Assembly (NCBI GenBank): GCA_025349905.2
Contig: MU624556.1
Span: 1 to 59,147, forward strand
Direction of reading: 5' to 3'
Origin: Blastocladiella britannica
Taxonomy: Eukaryota; Blastocladiomycota; Blastocladiomycetes; Blastocladiales; Blastocladiaceae
DNA length: 59,147 bases
Part shown: in pieces, positions 43,694 through 54,600 of the stretch
Layout: every line of letters starts with the position of its first letter
Position numbering within the stretch: the stretch's first letter is position 1
Made by a program: the position numbers and the translations under genes
Notes under the pieces: model-generated
What the model was told of the DNA's origin: nothing
The model's database searches: none
What the model saw: only the letters and a program-made list of their open reading frames with translations

Positions 43694-45400
43694 ATGCTAT
43701 CCGGACCTCAAATCGCATCCCAATGCGCGCCGCATCGAATCACCTTTATTGCAATATGGACTGGATTTTCTGTCATCTCCATTGGCGCATTTGGGATCGG
43801 CTACTTGATGCGAGACGATGTGATTATGCGACGAATCCCCGTGCTTTCGCTCGTGCACGGCGTCGTTTGCGCGGTGATTGGCGGCATGACGTTCCAAATG
43901 ATATGCTATGATCCTGCATCTCCGCTCTTCACCACCCTCGACGCAAAGTCCGTTACTTTGCAACTATGCCAATAAGAACGATAATAACTCACCTTGCGCG
44001 CGGGCTGGTCAATATTCAAACAGATTCCTGGCGCTCTCCATCTTTTCGCCTCTATGGCTGGTGCGTGCGCGCGTGCCCTCCATTTCTTGTTTGACCCAAC
44101 TTTTTGAAAGTAACAAAATAACGCACCCCCCAAAACAGACAACCTACCTGATCAAGGCGCTTGTATTGCTGACGGATCATTTCCAAAATGTCAAGCTGCT
44201 CCACGAGACAAATTCCAACGAGCCTTTCAATCCAACCATGCACCTGAACTTCACGGAGCGGACGTGCTACCGGCTACTGTGGCGATTGTCCCCGCCTGGA
44301 CTCTTTGGCGAAGAAGATATTATGCGCGGCCGGTGGTACCAAGGCTATACGATCCCCACTGCGATGATTGTCACGCTGGTCATCTCGCTTGGGGTCCAGG
44401 TGCCTCTTGGTCTGTACATTTCGGGCTGCTTCAGCTCCGAATCGGTCGGATACCCCGGGTGTCTCACCGCCTCCAAAATGCTGTACCCGCTCGCGATTGG
44501 CGTTGCGTTGTGGGCGCCGTCCTTGATTGTCATCTTAGCGGCGATCCGTCGAGTGCGTGACAAGTTGTTTCTGCACATGGAGATTGCCGCCCACTACGTA
44601 CTCTTCGTGGTGATCGCGGTCATCGCCAAGATCGCCGCGTTTGATAACACCAGCGGGACTGTCAACGCAACCACTGCGATCGTGATGTGCTCGGCCGCAT
44701 TCAGCTCGCTCTCGGTCTCTCTCCTGGCTCCTGCAGTAATTGCCATTGCTCGCAACGCCCGCCGATGGCTCCGTCGCGACCGGCTGCCGATGCAGCAGAC
44801 CACCGAATCGTTTCAGCGGTTGCTGGCGGACCGCGAACTCTTTGCCAAGTTTAAGAAGGTGCTGGCAGAGCACTTTAGTCTTGAGAATGGACTGTTCTGG
44901 TACTTTTATCCTTTGTTGAGCTTTTGGATCCCCGAAACTCACCTCTATTATTCAAAAGGGACGACTTTCGGGAAATCGAAGAGTCAGTATCGGCCCACCG
45001 CCCAGAATCGGCAATGCGCGAGGACTTGAACCGGCTGTACGCGCAGTACATCCCACCCAACTCGCCGCGAGAGCTGAATCTGATGTCGAGCACGCGCGAC
45101 ACGGTGATGCGCGACCACGCGGCCTGTCGTCTATCGGTCACGTCGTTTGCGCCGGTCAAAAAGGAGGTGTTTGACATGATGTACTCGCACTCGCTGCCCC
45201 AGTTTTTACAGCAACAGCAAATGCAGTCAAGAAAAGGTGGGGGTGGGGGCGGTGGTGGAGGGATCACACTCGGCGGGTCGGCACCGGGATCGGGAGCGTG
45301 TACTCCGGCGTCGGCGGCGGCGGGTTCGTCGTCGATCTTGGGCCGGTCTATTGCGGGCGGAGGCGCGGCCAATACTCTGAGGCGAACTGTATTTATGTAA
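43694..45400 (+). CDS. Seven-transmembrane RGS protein (AtRGS1/GprK-like)
   Basis: Exons 43694-43947, 44024-44060, 44139-44899 and 44959-45400 encode 497 aa. Seven hydrophobic segments lie near residues 16-39, 50-72, 86-107, 172-193, 211-233, 249-265 and 277-301. A cytoplasmic RGS domain follows (about 318-440): ESFQRLLADRELFAKFKKVL, FSLENGLFW joined across an intron to DDFREIEE, LYAQYIPPNSPRELNLMSS and SFAPVKKEVFDMMY. RGS domains speed GTP hydrolysis by G-alpha; the 7TM-RGS layout is known from plant AtRGS1 and fungal GprK-type receptors, where ligand is unknown or a sugar. The tail has a Gly run (GGGGGGGGG) and Ser/Ala-rich end. The FW/DD splice rebuilds the RGS core, which supports the last intron. 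Confidence 0.88.
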
Positions 45401-45765
45401 ATGGGATCCTTCATCTTTTTTTTTCTTCCCTTTTCATTTCTTGGATCCTTGGAGGGGCCAACAAGGGAATGATTTCCCTTTCAAAAGCATCAAGAACCAA
45501 TAAAATAAAAAACACAGAAGAAAGGAAAACAATCTTTATTCAAATTCGAGCCTGAGAATGAACGAAGAGAGATCCGGAATGGCCCGCCTCAAAAATGGAG
45601 GAACAAGGCAAAGGGAAAGAACACACGCCCAAAAATTGAAAAAAAAAAACAAGGGAGGAGAAAAGAAAAGGGAAAGGAAAAAAAAAACGAGGAAAGGAAA
45701 GACAAAAAGAGTGGAGCAAGAAACTGCAAGCGCGCGCTCGCGGCCCATGGACCGAGCCGAGTGCA
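45401..45765. other. Convergent intergenic region with purine-rich tract
   Basis: 365 bp between the RGS gene and the minus-strand repeat gene. 45635-45720 is almost entirely A and G on the plus strand, so it is a polypyrimidine stretch in the 3' region of the repeat gene. No gene is supported; an open plus frame here is low-complexity Lys/Arg. Confidence 0.5.
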
Positions 45766-46468
45766 TTAGTGGTGGGTGCTGCCGCAGCTGTCGCCGTAGT
45801 ATCCGGACGAGTAGGAATCCTTGTGGTCGCCATAGTAGCCCGACGAGTAGCTGTCCTTGTGGTCGCCGTAGTAGCCCGACGAGTACGAGTCCTTGCCGCC
45901 GCCGTAGTAGCCCGACGAGTAACTGTCCTTGCCACTGTCGCCGTAGTAGCCGCTCGAGTAGGAATCCTTGTTGTCGCCGCCGTAGTAGCCCGACGAGTAC
46001 GAGTCCTTGTNNNNNNNNNNNNNNNNNNNNNNNNNNNNNNNNNNNNNNNNNNNNNNNNNNNNNNNNNNNNNNNNNNNNNNNNNNNNNNNNNNNNNNNNNN
46101 NNNNNNNNNNNNNNNNNNNNNNNNNNNNNNNNNNNNNNNNNNNNNNNNNNNNNNNNNNNNNNNNNNNNNNNNNNNNNNNNNNNNNNNNNNNNNNNNNNNN
46201 NNNNNNNNNNNNNNNNNNNNNNNNNNNNNNNNNNNNNNNNNNNNNNNNNNNNNNNNNNNNNNNNNNNNNNNNNNNNNNNNNNNNNNNNNNNNNNNNNNNN
46301 NNNNNNNNNNNNNNNNNNNNNNNNNNNNNNNNNNNNNNNNNNNNNGCCGTAGTAGCCCGACGAGTACGAGTCCTTGTGGTCGCCGCCGTAGTAGCCCGAC
46401 GAGTAGCTGTCCTTGCCACTATCTCCGTAGTATCCCGACTTGTAAGAAGACTCGGTGGAGCAGCCCAT
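45766..46468 (-). CDS. Tandem-repeat Tyr/Gly/Ser-rich protein, interrupted by an assembly gap
   Basis: Start ATG at 46468 (MGCSTESSYKSGYYGDSGKD), stop at 45766-45768. The visible protein is a perfect-looking repeat KDSYSSGYYG plus one to three residues (GDN, DSG, GG, DH), about eight units outside a run of N at 46011-46345. It ends DSCGSTHH. The composition (Tyr, Gly, Ser, Asp, Lys) recalls prion-like or glue/cell-wall adhesive proteins, but no signal peptide exists; instead MGC at the N-terminus could be lipidated. The frame before and after the gap does not agree with 335 N, so the gap length is only an estimate and copy number is unknown. A TATA box upstream suggests strong expression. Confidence 0.75.
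46011..46345. other. Assembly gap (335 N) inside a tandem repeat
   Basis: The N run replaces an unassembled part of the tandem repeat. The coding frame needs a gap length of 3n+1, whereas 335 is 3n+2. Confidence 0.99.
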
Positions 46469-46826
46469 GTTGGATCAGAAGAGTTGGTGCTGGGGGCGGG
46501 GGTGTTTGGTGAGCAAGAGCAAGGATGCAAAAAGAGCTAGCGGAAGGTGAGGAACTCTGAAGTGAAGTGGGCAGTCGGCGGGCCCTCGTCCTTGCTCTTT
46601 ATACCCCCTGGTCCGGCAGTGATCCAGTTCAGAGTGGAGCCAATTGCGAATGAACAAAAAATGGAGCTGACCAAAAAAAAAAAAATTGGAGCCAGAACGG
46701 GAAATGAGGAACTAACGGCGCAACGGGACCCAAGTAAGACGGAATGGAAGCAGGAGCTCCGTGCCCACTTGCCTGAAAAAAAAAATCCATTCAAGAATAA
46801 AAGAAAAAAAATGATCAAATGGTAAT
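46469..46826 (-). promoter_or_regulatory. Promoter region of the repeat gene with TATA box
   Basis: On the minus strand GGGTATAAAGAGC lies at 46607-46595, with TATAAA at 46603-46598, about 130 bp before the start codon, a normal distance for a TATA promoter with a 100-nt leader. The rest of the 358 bp is A-rich with several A-runs and includes the 3' flank of the next minus-strand gene. No coding sequence. Confidence 0.55.
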
Positions 46827-49800
46827 CTACATTGACGAGTCGGCGCCATCTCGGGCGGCAGCCATAAAGTTGCTCGCGTACAGTGCGCTGATGGACTCGG
46901 GTCCGAGTTGCGCGACAAGTGCGGCATAGTCCAATGCCGTGACGGGTGACGGTATTGCGAGTGATGTTGCAGTGCCGGCGGCGCCGCCGCTCAACACTGC
47001 GGCCGCCGACGGTCCTTGACTGCCATTGCTGGTAGCTGGTGGTGGTGCACCACCTGGAGCCAGCACCTCGACTTCCATGTGTCGGGTCGTCGACAATTCC
47101 GTGTCGCCGACCGTGTACACCGCATTGACGTCCAGCTCGTACAGTCCGGGCCGCGTCGACACGGGCGCCAGCGCGTGCAGAGTCCCTTCATCGCCCCACC
47201 ACATCCAGGTCGGGAGCGCCGGCGACGAAAACTGCGGCTTGGGCTTGGCCACGTTTGGGTCCCACACCTCGGCTTTCCACGTCCACTCGACGCCCGGGAT
47301 AATCGGCGCCGGTAGTTGGCCCATGATCTTGCGCGTAAATGGGCTAAAGTCCCACTCCCTAATTTTCCATTTGTGTGTGAGTAAATATGTGTATCCTCCC
47401 ATATCTAGCTACGAATCGAAAGAAAAATAACCACACCATCGTCCAGCTCCAGCCGGCCCAATACCAGCGGCAGCGTCCCCAGCAATCGCAAGCGAGCTCG
47501 CGACAAATGTGCGCCGGGCCTTGACGGACCAAATATGGGCACCTTTGGTCTTGGCTTTCTTGCCCATTTCGTTGAACCGGCGGACATATTGGTTCTAAAA
47601 AGCAAAAGCAAAAAAAAAAAAAGAGGTGTTAATCGGAAGGCACTGTGCAGCAACATTAGAAGGACGCACATTCCACAAGTACACCTTGATCTTGCGCGGG
47701 GTAATACGCGACGAAACTGAAGTCGTCCCGCCCACCAGCCCTGTGGCTTCCAGGGCCTCAGTAAACGCGGCAGTGAATGGCTGGATCCGGAAACTGAGCA
47801 CGCGGAACCCGTTATCGGTCGTAGTGGCAGGCAAGGGCTCAGTAGGGGTATCCGCGGCCGGAGTGGTCATCGCAGCCACCGACGCCGCTGCCGCTGCCGC
47901 ATTCCCAGCCGCTTGTAAATCGTTTGCGGCCTTGAGGCACGTCTCGGCCTCGAGGTGCTTGGCCGCCATGGTTTGGTGAATCGCCTCGCCTTTACCGTCG
48001 GTTGCATTGGGGTTGGAGCAAACCGCCATCAGGTAAGCAAAAAAGACCAGATCCATGGCCGAGATGAGGTCGGCCGGGAGCTGGGTTGGAAGCGTGCCGG
48101 CAGTGTGGTGTTGGATCTGCGTGGGCGGAATCGGGGTCCTCGATACCTGCAGCGTGCGCACCCAGTTGAGCACCGACGGCGTCAGCATCGACGGCGAGCC
48201 CGCGTTGGTGGCCGCTGCCGCAACCGCCGCTTCTGACATGCCTCCGAGCGCGGCGAGCCCTGCCGATGTTGAAGGCTGTCCCGCACTGCCACCTGCGGAA
48301 ACCAAGTGGTGGTGGTGGGCACCATGCGGGTGCGCGTGCACGAGCTGGCTCGCTGCGGATGCAGTCGCCCGCGCCGCCGCAAGCATGTCGCTATGCGACC
48401 CTCCTGCCGCAGAAGGATTTGTAGCAGCGGCAGCAGCGGCGCTCGTGGCAGTCGCCGCCGCGGTGGCAGCAGCAGCAGATGCAGCGGCAGTGGCGGCAGC
48501 GGACGTTTTGGCGCGCGAATTGGACCGCGACAGGCCGGGCACACTGGCGGTCGAGTTTGATCGCCGAAGCTTGGCTCCAGATGGCGATGCGGTCGTGGGC
48601 GTAGCGGACGCGCCGAGCGGGGTTGTCATGGCCGCGTGTGGAGAGGAGGACGACGTGGAGATGCGAAGCGCAGCCGTTTCTCGAGACAACGAGGCGGCAG
48701 CATTGGCGGCAGCGGCAGCAGAAGAAGCCATCATGTCACTCGGCGTCCGCGCGTTTTGAGCATGCGTGGCACGCGACATGAGCGAGTCAAAGGGTGGGAA
48801 CTCGACGCCGGATGGAAGCGCAAATGGCTGCAGTGGTGTGTAATCGCTGTGTGGAACCGAGCGCGGGACCGACGACGACATGGCAGTGGATGACCCGGGG
48901 CGCATCTTGGCCAAATCCGCTGAAAAGTTCTGGAGCTCCGCCAAATCTGCGCCTTCGAGCATAGGTGGCATGGGCGGCATTGGGTAAAGAAGGTGCGCGC
49001 CACCCATCATGGCGCTGGACGTATGCATGGACGTCGCGGTGAACGTGGACGACGCAATGGACTCGACCTCGGAAGCGGCCGTGGGTGGGTACTGCTGATG
49101 GTGATGTAGCATTGGGAACGTCGGATCGAGTCCCAGGGTCGAGAAATCGAACGGGGGCATGGGTGGTGGGTCGAAATGACTTGGAAAGGCTGCACCAGTC
49201 GTGCCGGGGCCGCCATTGGTGCCAGCAATCCCCAGGCCCGTCACCGCAGCAAACATGGTCGTTGGCGACATGGATTGTGGCATCGCTTGGAATGAAGGTT
49301 GGCCGTGCGTGGTCGATGTCGACAATGGCGGCACAGTGGCGGGATACTGTTGGTGCAGCTCAAACGACATGGTCGACGACGCAAAAACGGGCAGCATGTG
49401 CGAGTCGGGGTCCAGGTCCATATTCTCGTCGTCGTCATCATCGTATCCGTCCGTCGAGCTGGCATGCGCGAGCGGGTGGGTATGTGTGCGCAGCGGCAGC
49501 GCTACAGCACCGGTGGCTGAGCCGACGGAGCTCGGGGATCGCAGCGGAATTAGCCCCGGGCTCGGTGATCCATGGCCCAGCGATGAGGGAGGGGAGGCCG
49601 ACAGACCATGATGCGAGAGCGTGGGCGACACAATCATCGCAAAATGAGGGGGCGCTGTGGGCAAAGCTGCCGGAGACGAAGTGGGCGATGTGCCTGGAAA
49701 CAGCATGGAAGGCGGTGGGCCGGGCATACCGCCGGCGGGCAGTGCAATGTGCATTCCGGCGGCCGACAGCGCGGGAGGGGGCGGCAGAATCGGCGGAGTG

Positions 49801-50439
49801 GGGGCATGGCCGATGCTGGAGCTGGCGAGCGAGTTGCTACGCGACACGCGGCCTGCCGCCGCTGCTGCCGCCGCGAGTGGCGGAATGGGCGAGCCAGAGC
49901 GCGAAAGTGGGCGGACAGACGGCGGCGATGACGAAGAGGCAGGTACCACCGCCACTCCTGGCATCCTACATTGCCCAAAGAAGAGAAAAAAAGTTAAACT
50001 TTCATCTTAGAGGCTAGCTAGCGTCAATACAACAAATGGCATACCATGACACGGGCGACGGACTATGTTGTTGTTGCAGTTGCTGCTGCTGGGGGTCGAC
50101 CGAGAGCAGCACTTGGGCAGCGACACCCGGAGGCAAATTCAGGGGCAGAATGCGCTCGCGCTGTGAATAGCGTCAGTGGTGAGCGATCGATATTTGGCCT
50201 GAAGAAGGATAAGAAAAAAAGTGGCTCCCTTCGTACCGCAATCTCGAGTTCACGCGTAATGGCGGTCAGCTCGGCCAGGGCACGAAAGGCGGCGTCGGGG
50301 TCGCCAGCGTAAAGTAGCTATTAATAGTTGTTGAGTTAGTTCCATCCATCCTTTGGAAATAAGAAACGGCAAACAATAACAAATAAAATACCGCGTGTGC
50401 GCGCTGGGCAAGGGCGGGGATAGCGTCAATCAATCGCAT
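46827..50439 (-). CDS. Large Ser/Ala/Pro-rich protein with a conserved C-terminal beta domain, function unknown
   Basis: Six exons, 50439-50392, 50317-50237, 50160-50045, 49965-47670, 47594-47437 and 47358-46827, encode 1076 aa. The N-terminus (MRLIDAIPALAQRAHALLYA, AFRALAELTAITRELEIA) is helical and followed by LPLNLPPGVAAQVLLSVDPQ. A long disordered middle has Ser, Ala, Pro, Met and His runs. The C-terminus (about residues 835-1010) looks folded: KIKVYLWNNQYVRRFNEMGK, AHIWSVKARR, WEWDFSPFTRKIMG, VEWTWKAEVWDP and LPTWMWWGDEG, probably an immunoglobulin-like beta domain shared with other fungal proteins. I do not recognise a named family. Splicing at 47437/47358 gives RWEWDF in frame. A transcriptional or scaffolding role is a guess. 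Seventeen A precede the start codon on the coding strand. Confidence 0.72.
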
Positions 50440-50831
50440 GGTCTTGATATTTTTTTTTTTTTTTTTGGTGGCAGTGGTAAACAGTGGATGAGGGTGTGTT
50501 GCTGAGAAACCCCCAGCACCGGGACACAGCAAATTGCAACTCAAAAATGTGGGGTAGGGTTGTTGTCTTTCGGTCGGTCGGTCAGTTGCAGGGAAGTGAC
50601 AGTACGAGGCACGGAAAGAGAGGTCACCGCGGAGGGCCACTTGTTGTTCCTTTAACTCTCTTTGCCGTTTTTCGTTTCGCACGCACGCCCATCACAAGTA
50701 CCCTCACCCTTACCCACTCTGTCACGACTGCACACACGCTTCGTCTCATTCATTTTTGAATCACACCGCGTCCACGCCACCTGAAAATCAACAAATGCAA
50801 GCGTACGGGTCCCAACACAACATATTGAATT
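50440..50831. promoter_or_regulatory. Bidirectional promoter between the Ser-rich protein and TXNDC9
   Basis: 392 bp between divergent starts. A T17 tract at 50450-50466 (A17 on the minus strand) sits 10 bp before the minus-strand ATG. No TATA box is clear on either side. No coding content. Confidence 0.45.
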
Positions 50832-51589
50832 ATGCCCAACCAAACTGAAATGATATATGGTAACAGCACCTCTGATCGCGTGCTTGCCCACCTCGACTCG
50901 GACGACGAGTTGTTTGACGAGCTCGAGCGGGAGGTCGACATGATTGACTCTGGTGGCTTTCGCGAGCACCGCATTGAGCAGCTCAAGGCCGAGTATGCTC
51001 CAATTTTTTGGATTAAACACACGGTATTGTTTCATGCATATATGTTAACAGCCTCGAACGCGCCCGCGCCATGCGCGACTCGAGCCACGGGTCGTACCGC
51101 GAGATCCTGGACGAAAAAGAGATTCTCAGCATCACCACCTCGACGCAGCGCTGCGTCGTCCACTTTTTCCACAAGGATTTCCGCCGCTGCGCCATCATTG
51201 ACAAGCACCTCACCGGGCTCGCACAGCGCCATTTCAACACGCGCTTTGTCAAGGTCAACGTGGACAATGTGCCATTCCTTGTCGATCGCCTGAAGGTGAA
51301 GGTGCTGCCATGCGTCGTGTTCTTTATTGACGGCGTGTCCAAGGATCGGTTCGCTTTTTATATGTTTTCGATCTTTTTATATGGCGCTTACAGCATCTTG
51401 TAAAATAGCCTCATTGGTTTCGAGGAGCTCGGCAATACCGACAACTTCCCGACCTCCATGCTTGAAAAGCGGCTCGCCAAGGCAGGCGTCGTGTCCTTGC
51501 AACCTCAGCAGGGTGCTGATGCCTCTCACGATGGGTCTATCTTCCGTTATGCTGAACGATCCAACGATTCCGAGTCGGACGAGGACTAG
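50832..51589 (+). CDS. TXNDC9: TXNDC9/phosducin-like thioredoxin-domain protein (PLP1 type)
   Basis: Exons 50832-50992, 51052-51348 and 51409-51589 encode 212 aa. A helical start (FREHRIEQLKAEDLERARAM) leads to HGSYREILDEKEIL, then a thioredoxin fold FFHKDFRRCAIIDKHL, TRFVKVNVDNVPFLVDRL and KVLPCVVFFIDG, ending LIGFEELGNTDNFPT and an acidic SDSESDED tail. The family has a single Cys in place of CxxC, so no redox role. TXNDC9 and yeast Plp1 bind the chaperonin CCT and modulate folding of tubulin and actin. Donors GTATGC and GTTCGC are used; both splices restore family residues (DLERAR, DRLIGF). Confidence 0.92.
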
Positions 51590-51607
51590 GCTCAGTGGAA
51601 TATAGAC

Positions 51608-51621
51608 TTTTTTTTTTTTTT
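51608..51621. repeat. T14 tract between convergent TXNDC9 and CFAP57
   Basis: Fourteen T start 18 bp after the TXNDC9 stop and 17 bp before the CFAP57 stop. Position matches the other post-stop T tracts. Confidence 0.5.
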
Positions 51622-51637
51622 ATTGAACGTGCAGTAT

Positions 51638-54600
51638 TTAGATTGCTGGCAGCCGCTCGACGCCCGAGCGCGCTGGTGCCGGTGCTGCCATGGAGGCTGC
51701 CGTTTCCCCATTACCGCCAGCAGTGCTCGTGAGCCGCGCAAGCTCCTCCTCCTCCTCATTGAGTCCAACGCCCGGCGCAAGCTTTCGCCCCGTCCGCGCT
51801 GCAATCTCGCGCCGCAGCCCATTGATCTCGCGGATCAGCGTCACGTTCTCTTGCATGATTTTGACGTGATCTGCTTTGTGCCGCGTCTGGTCCTTGGACA
51901 CGGCGCGCCGCAGTCCGGCAATGGTGCGCTCGAGGTACTGGCGCTGTCGAATCTGCTCAGTCGCCTCGCCAGCCGCCGCCGCCGATGCCGGTGGCGAGTC
52001 TGCCCTCAACCCTTTTTTGCCGGATGAAGAGGACGCATCGGCACCTCCGCCGTTTGCAACGTCAATGCCCTCGTCGCCGTCGCCGTTGACTGCTGCCACA
52101 ATAGCCGCCATGCCGCCACCGGACTTGGCGCCGCCGGTAGCCAGGTCGGGGATGCGCTCGACCGAAGACGATGCCGCGAGCATTTCGGGCGAGCAGTACC
52201 GCGCGTACAGGTCGCGCACGTGCTGCTTGAGCGGCTTGGGGTCCTGAATGTGGGCGGCGCAAGCGTTGAGGTCTGCCTTGAACTGCTTGACCAGCGCATT
52301 GAGGTACTTTACGCGCGCCTTTTCCACCGCCACCTGCTTTTCAGCCGCCTTGAGCTTGAGCTTGAGGTCCGAGATCATCAGATCCAGGTCGGTATTCGAT
52401 TTGTTGTAGGCCGACAGCTCGCTATCCATGCTCTACATTATTTATTATTTATCGTGAGCGACCATATTTCCTCGGCAACAAAGAAGATATAAAAAGGTGC
52501 CTTGATCTGCTCCGACATTTCGGAAATGTCTTGCTCGCGGGGCTCGATCTGCTTCTTGAGCTCCTTGATCTTGTAGTCGAGCACAAACTTGAACTTTTCG
52601 AGCTCCTGGTTCTTTTTCTTGAGGTCATAGATGCGCTTTTCCTTGTCTTGAATCGTCTCGTCGCGCTCTTGAATCTAGCATTCCGTTACAATATTTTTGG
52701 TGAGTGTCCTCGTTCCAACAAGCAAAAATATATCAACGCACCTCTTTCTTCAATCCGGCAATCTCCTTCTCAAGCGACTTGATGATGGAGTGAAGCTTCT
52801 TTTCCTCGAGCGCCATTTTCTGGATCTCGCCCTTGTGCGCATCGATCTCGGAGCTGAGGGTGTTGAACTTTTTCTTCATGATGCCATTCTCACCCTTGAG
52901 TCGAAGACCGACCTCGCGCTCTTCGCGGAGTTTCTTCTCGTAACGGTGCTTGAGAAGAAGGATCTCCGAGTCGGCGTCCTCTTCTGTTTCGCGATTGGTC
53001 TCTTCAAACTCCTTGATTTGCTGGCCCATCTCTTCTTGAAGCTTTTTTTTTTGTGCATGAGCATGTCAGCGAATACATTGAGATCTCATAAAATAATGAG
53101 TAGTCGTACCTGGTCAATGTCGGCCTGCTTGTTCTTCAACAATGCCTCGTACTGAGTCGTAAACTCCTCCAGCGTCAGCTGCTTTTGCTGCTGCAACTCC
53201 TCGAGCTGCTGTGCCCACGACTGTTCCAACATGGCGGTCTTGTTTTGCAGTTCTTGGTACTTTTCGTACTCGGCCATGAGCTTGGACGAATGGTTGGCCT
53301 CGAGCTCGTCCATCGAGTGGGAGTGGCGCTGCGTTTCCTCGGCCATCTCCTCGTCGTGGCGGACCTCTTCCTTTTCGCGGTCGGCCTTGAGCACCGCACA
53401 GGTGATTTTGAGGCCGTCAATCTCCTCCTGGTACTTTTCGGTGGTCTCCTTGATCTTTTCGTGGAAATTCATGTCCTTGAGGCGCAGCTGGTACTCGTTC
53501 TCGAGCTTGAGCTCCTCGACGCGAGCCCGCAGCTCGGCCATCGTGGCGGTCTTGTCTTCGAGGTCCGTCTTGGTCACCAGAATCTCGTCCGCGTACACCA
53601 TGTCTCGGCGAATCGCTGCCGCGCCGCTCCCGCCGCCGGCTCCGGTAGGGGCCAGGAACGACACACCGGCACGAGCGGCTCCCGCACCCGTCACGCCCGT
53701 GCTTCCGCCCGCTGCGGCCGCTGCCTCCTTGTCCGAAATCTTCCACACCAGGACCGAGCCATCGTCCGAGGCCGAAAACAGGAAAACGTCGTCACAACTG
53801 ACGCGCAGTCGCGTCACGGCCCCCGCGTGGCCCTTGTGTTCCTGGAAATCGCCCGGCTCCATGGCTGACGTGGCCGTCTGCCCGTTGCTGGACATGACTG
53901 CCAATGCGGCGGCGGTGGCGGCGGCGGCACTGCCTACTGCCGCTGTCGCACCCACGCCTCCACCACTGGTTCCAGAGCTGTTGCCGCTGCTTCCGAGTTG
54001 CGTGCCGTTGGGCGATGCGAACGGGAATTTGATGGACCGAATGGAGCCCATTGTGGTGGCGGCAAACATCATGCGGCCCGAGTGCGACATGACGAGCTGA
54101 GTGAGCACCGTTGACGTGTGGATCTCGCGCACCACTTGCGAGTCGACGATTTCCTACACATTGTCCAAATTTTTTTACTCAGTAGATGCTCGTGCAAAAA
54201 AAAAAAAAAAATTAGAGAGAGAGGCAAACCTTGAGCGTCCGGTCGGATCCAACCGCATAAATCGACCTGCTGCCCTCGCCCGACGACGTGATGGCGCAGG
54301 AGTATGAGCACGACTTGAGGATATTTTCCGACTCGCGCCGCATCTCACGAATGTTCCACTCGTACATGGCGCCCTCGGCACCCGCAGAGACCAGGCGCGT
54401 GTCGTCGGCTGACCACGACAGTGACCGCACTTTGCCATTGTGGCCCTTGAGTGTCCCAAGGCACTCGAACGTCCAGGTGTTGTACACGAGAATCACGTTT
54501 CCGTGCACGGCCGCAAAGTACTGCCCGCCGTTGGAAAACCGCGCCTCGCGGCACCCGCGGACCGGGAACTCGCGGAACGCGCGAATATCGTCAATCAGCA

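Noticed and set aside
45783..46440. Regular direct repeats as a CRISPR-like array
   Set aside because: The units are in-frame codons of a repeat protein with no spacers, in a eukaryotic context.
47405..47671. Frameshift in the Ser-rich protein suggested by a second open frame ending LELDDG
   Set aside because: The phase at the splice 47437/47358 works only for the first frame (RW joined to EWDF), so no shift is needed.
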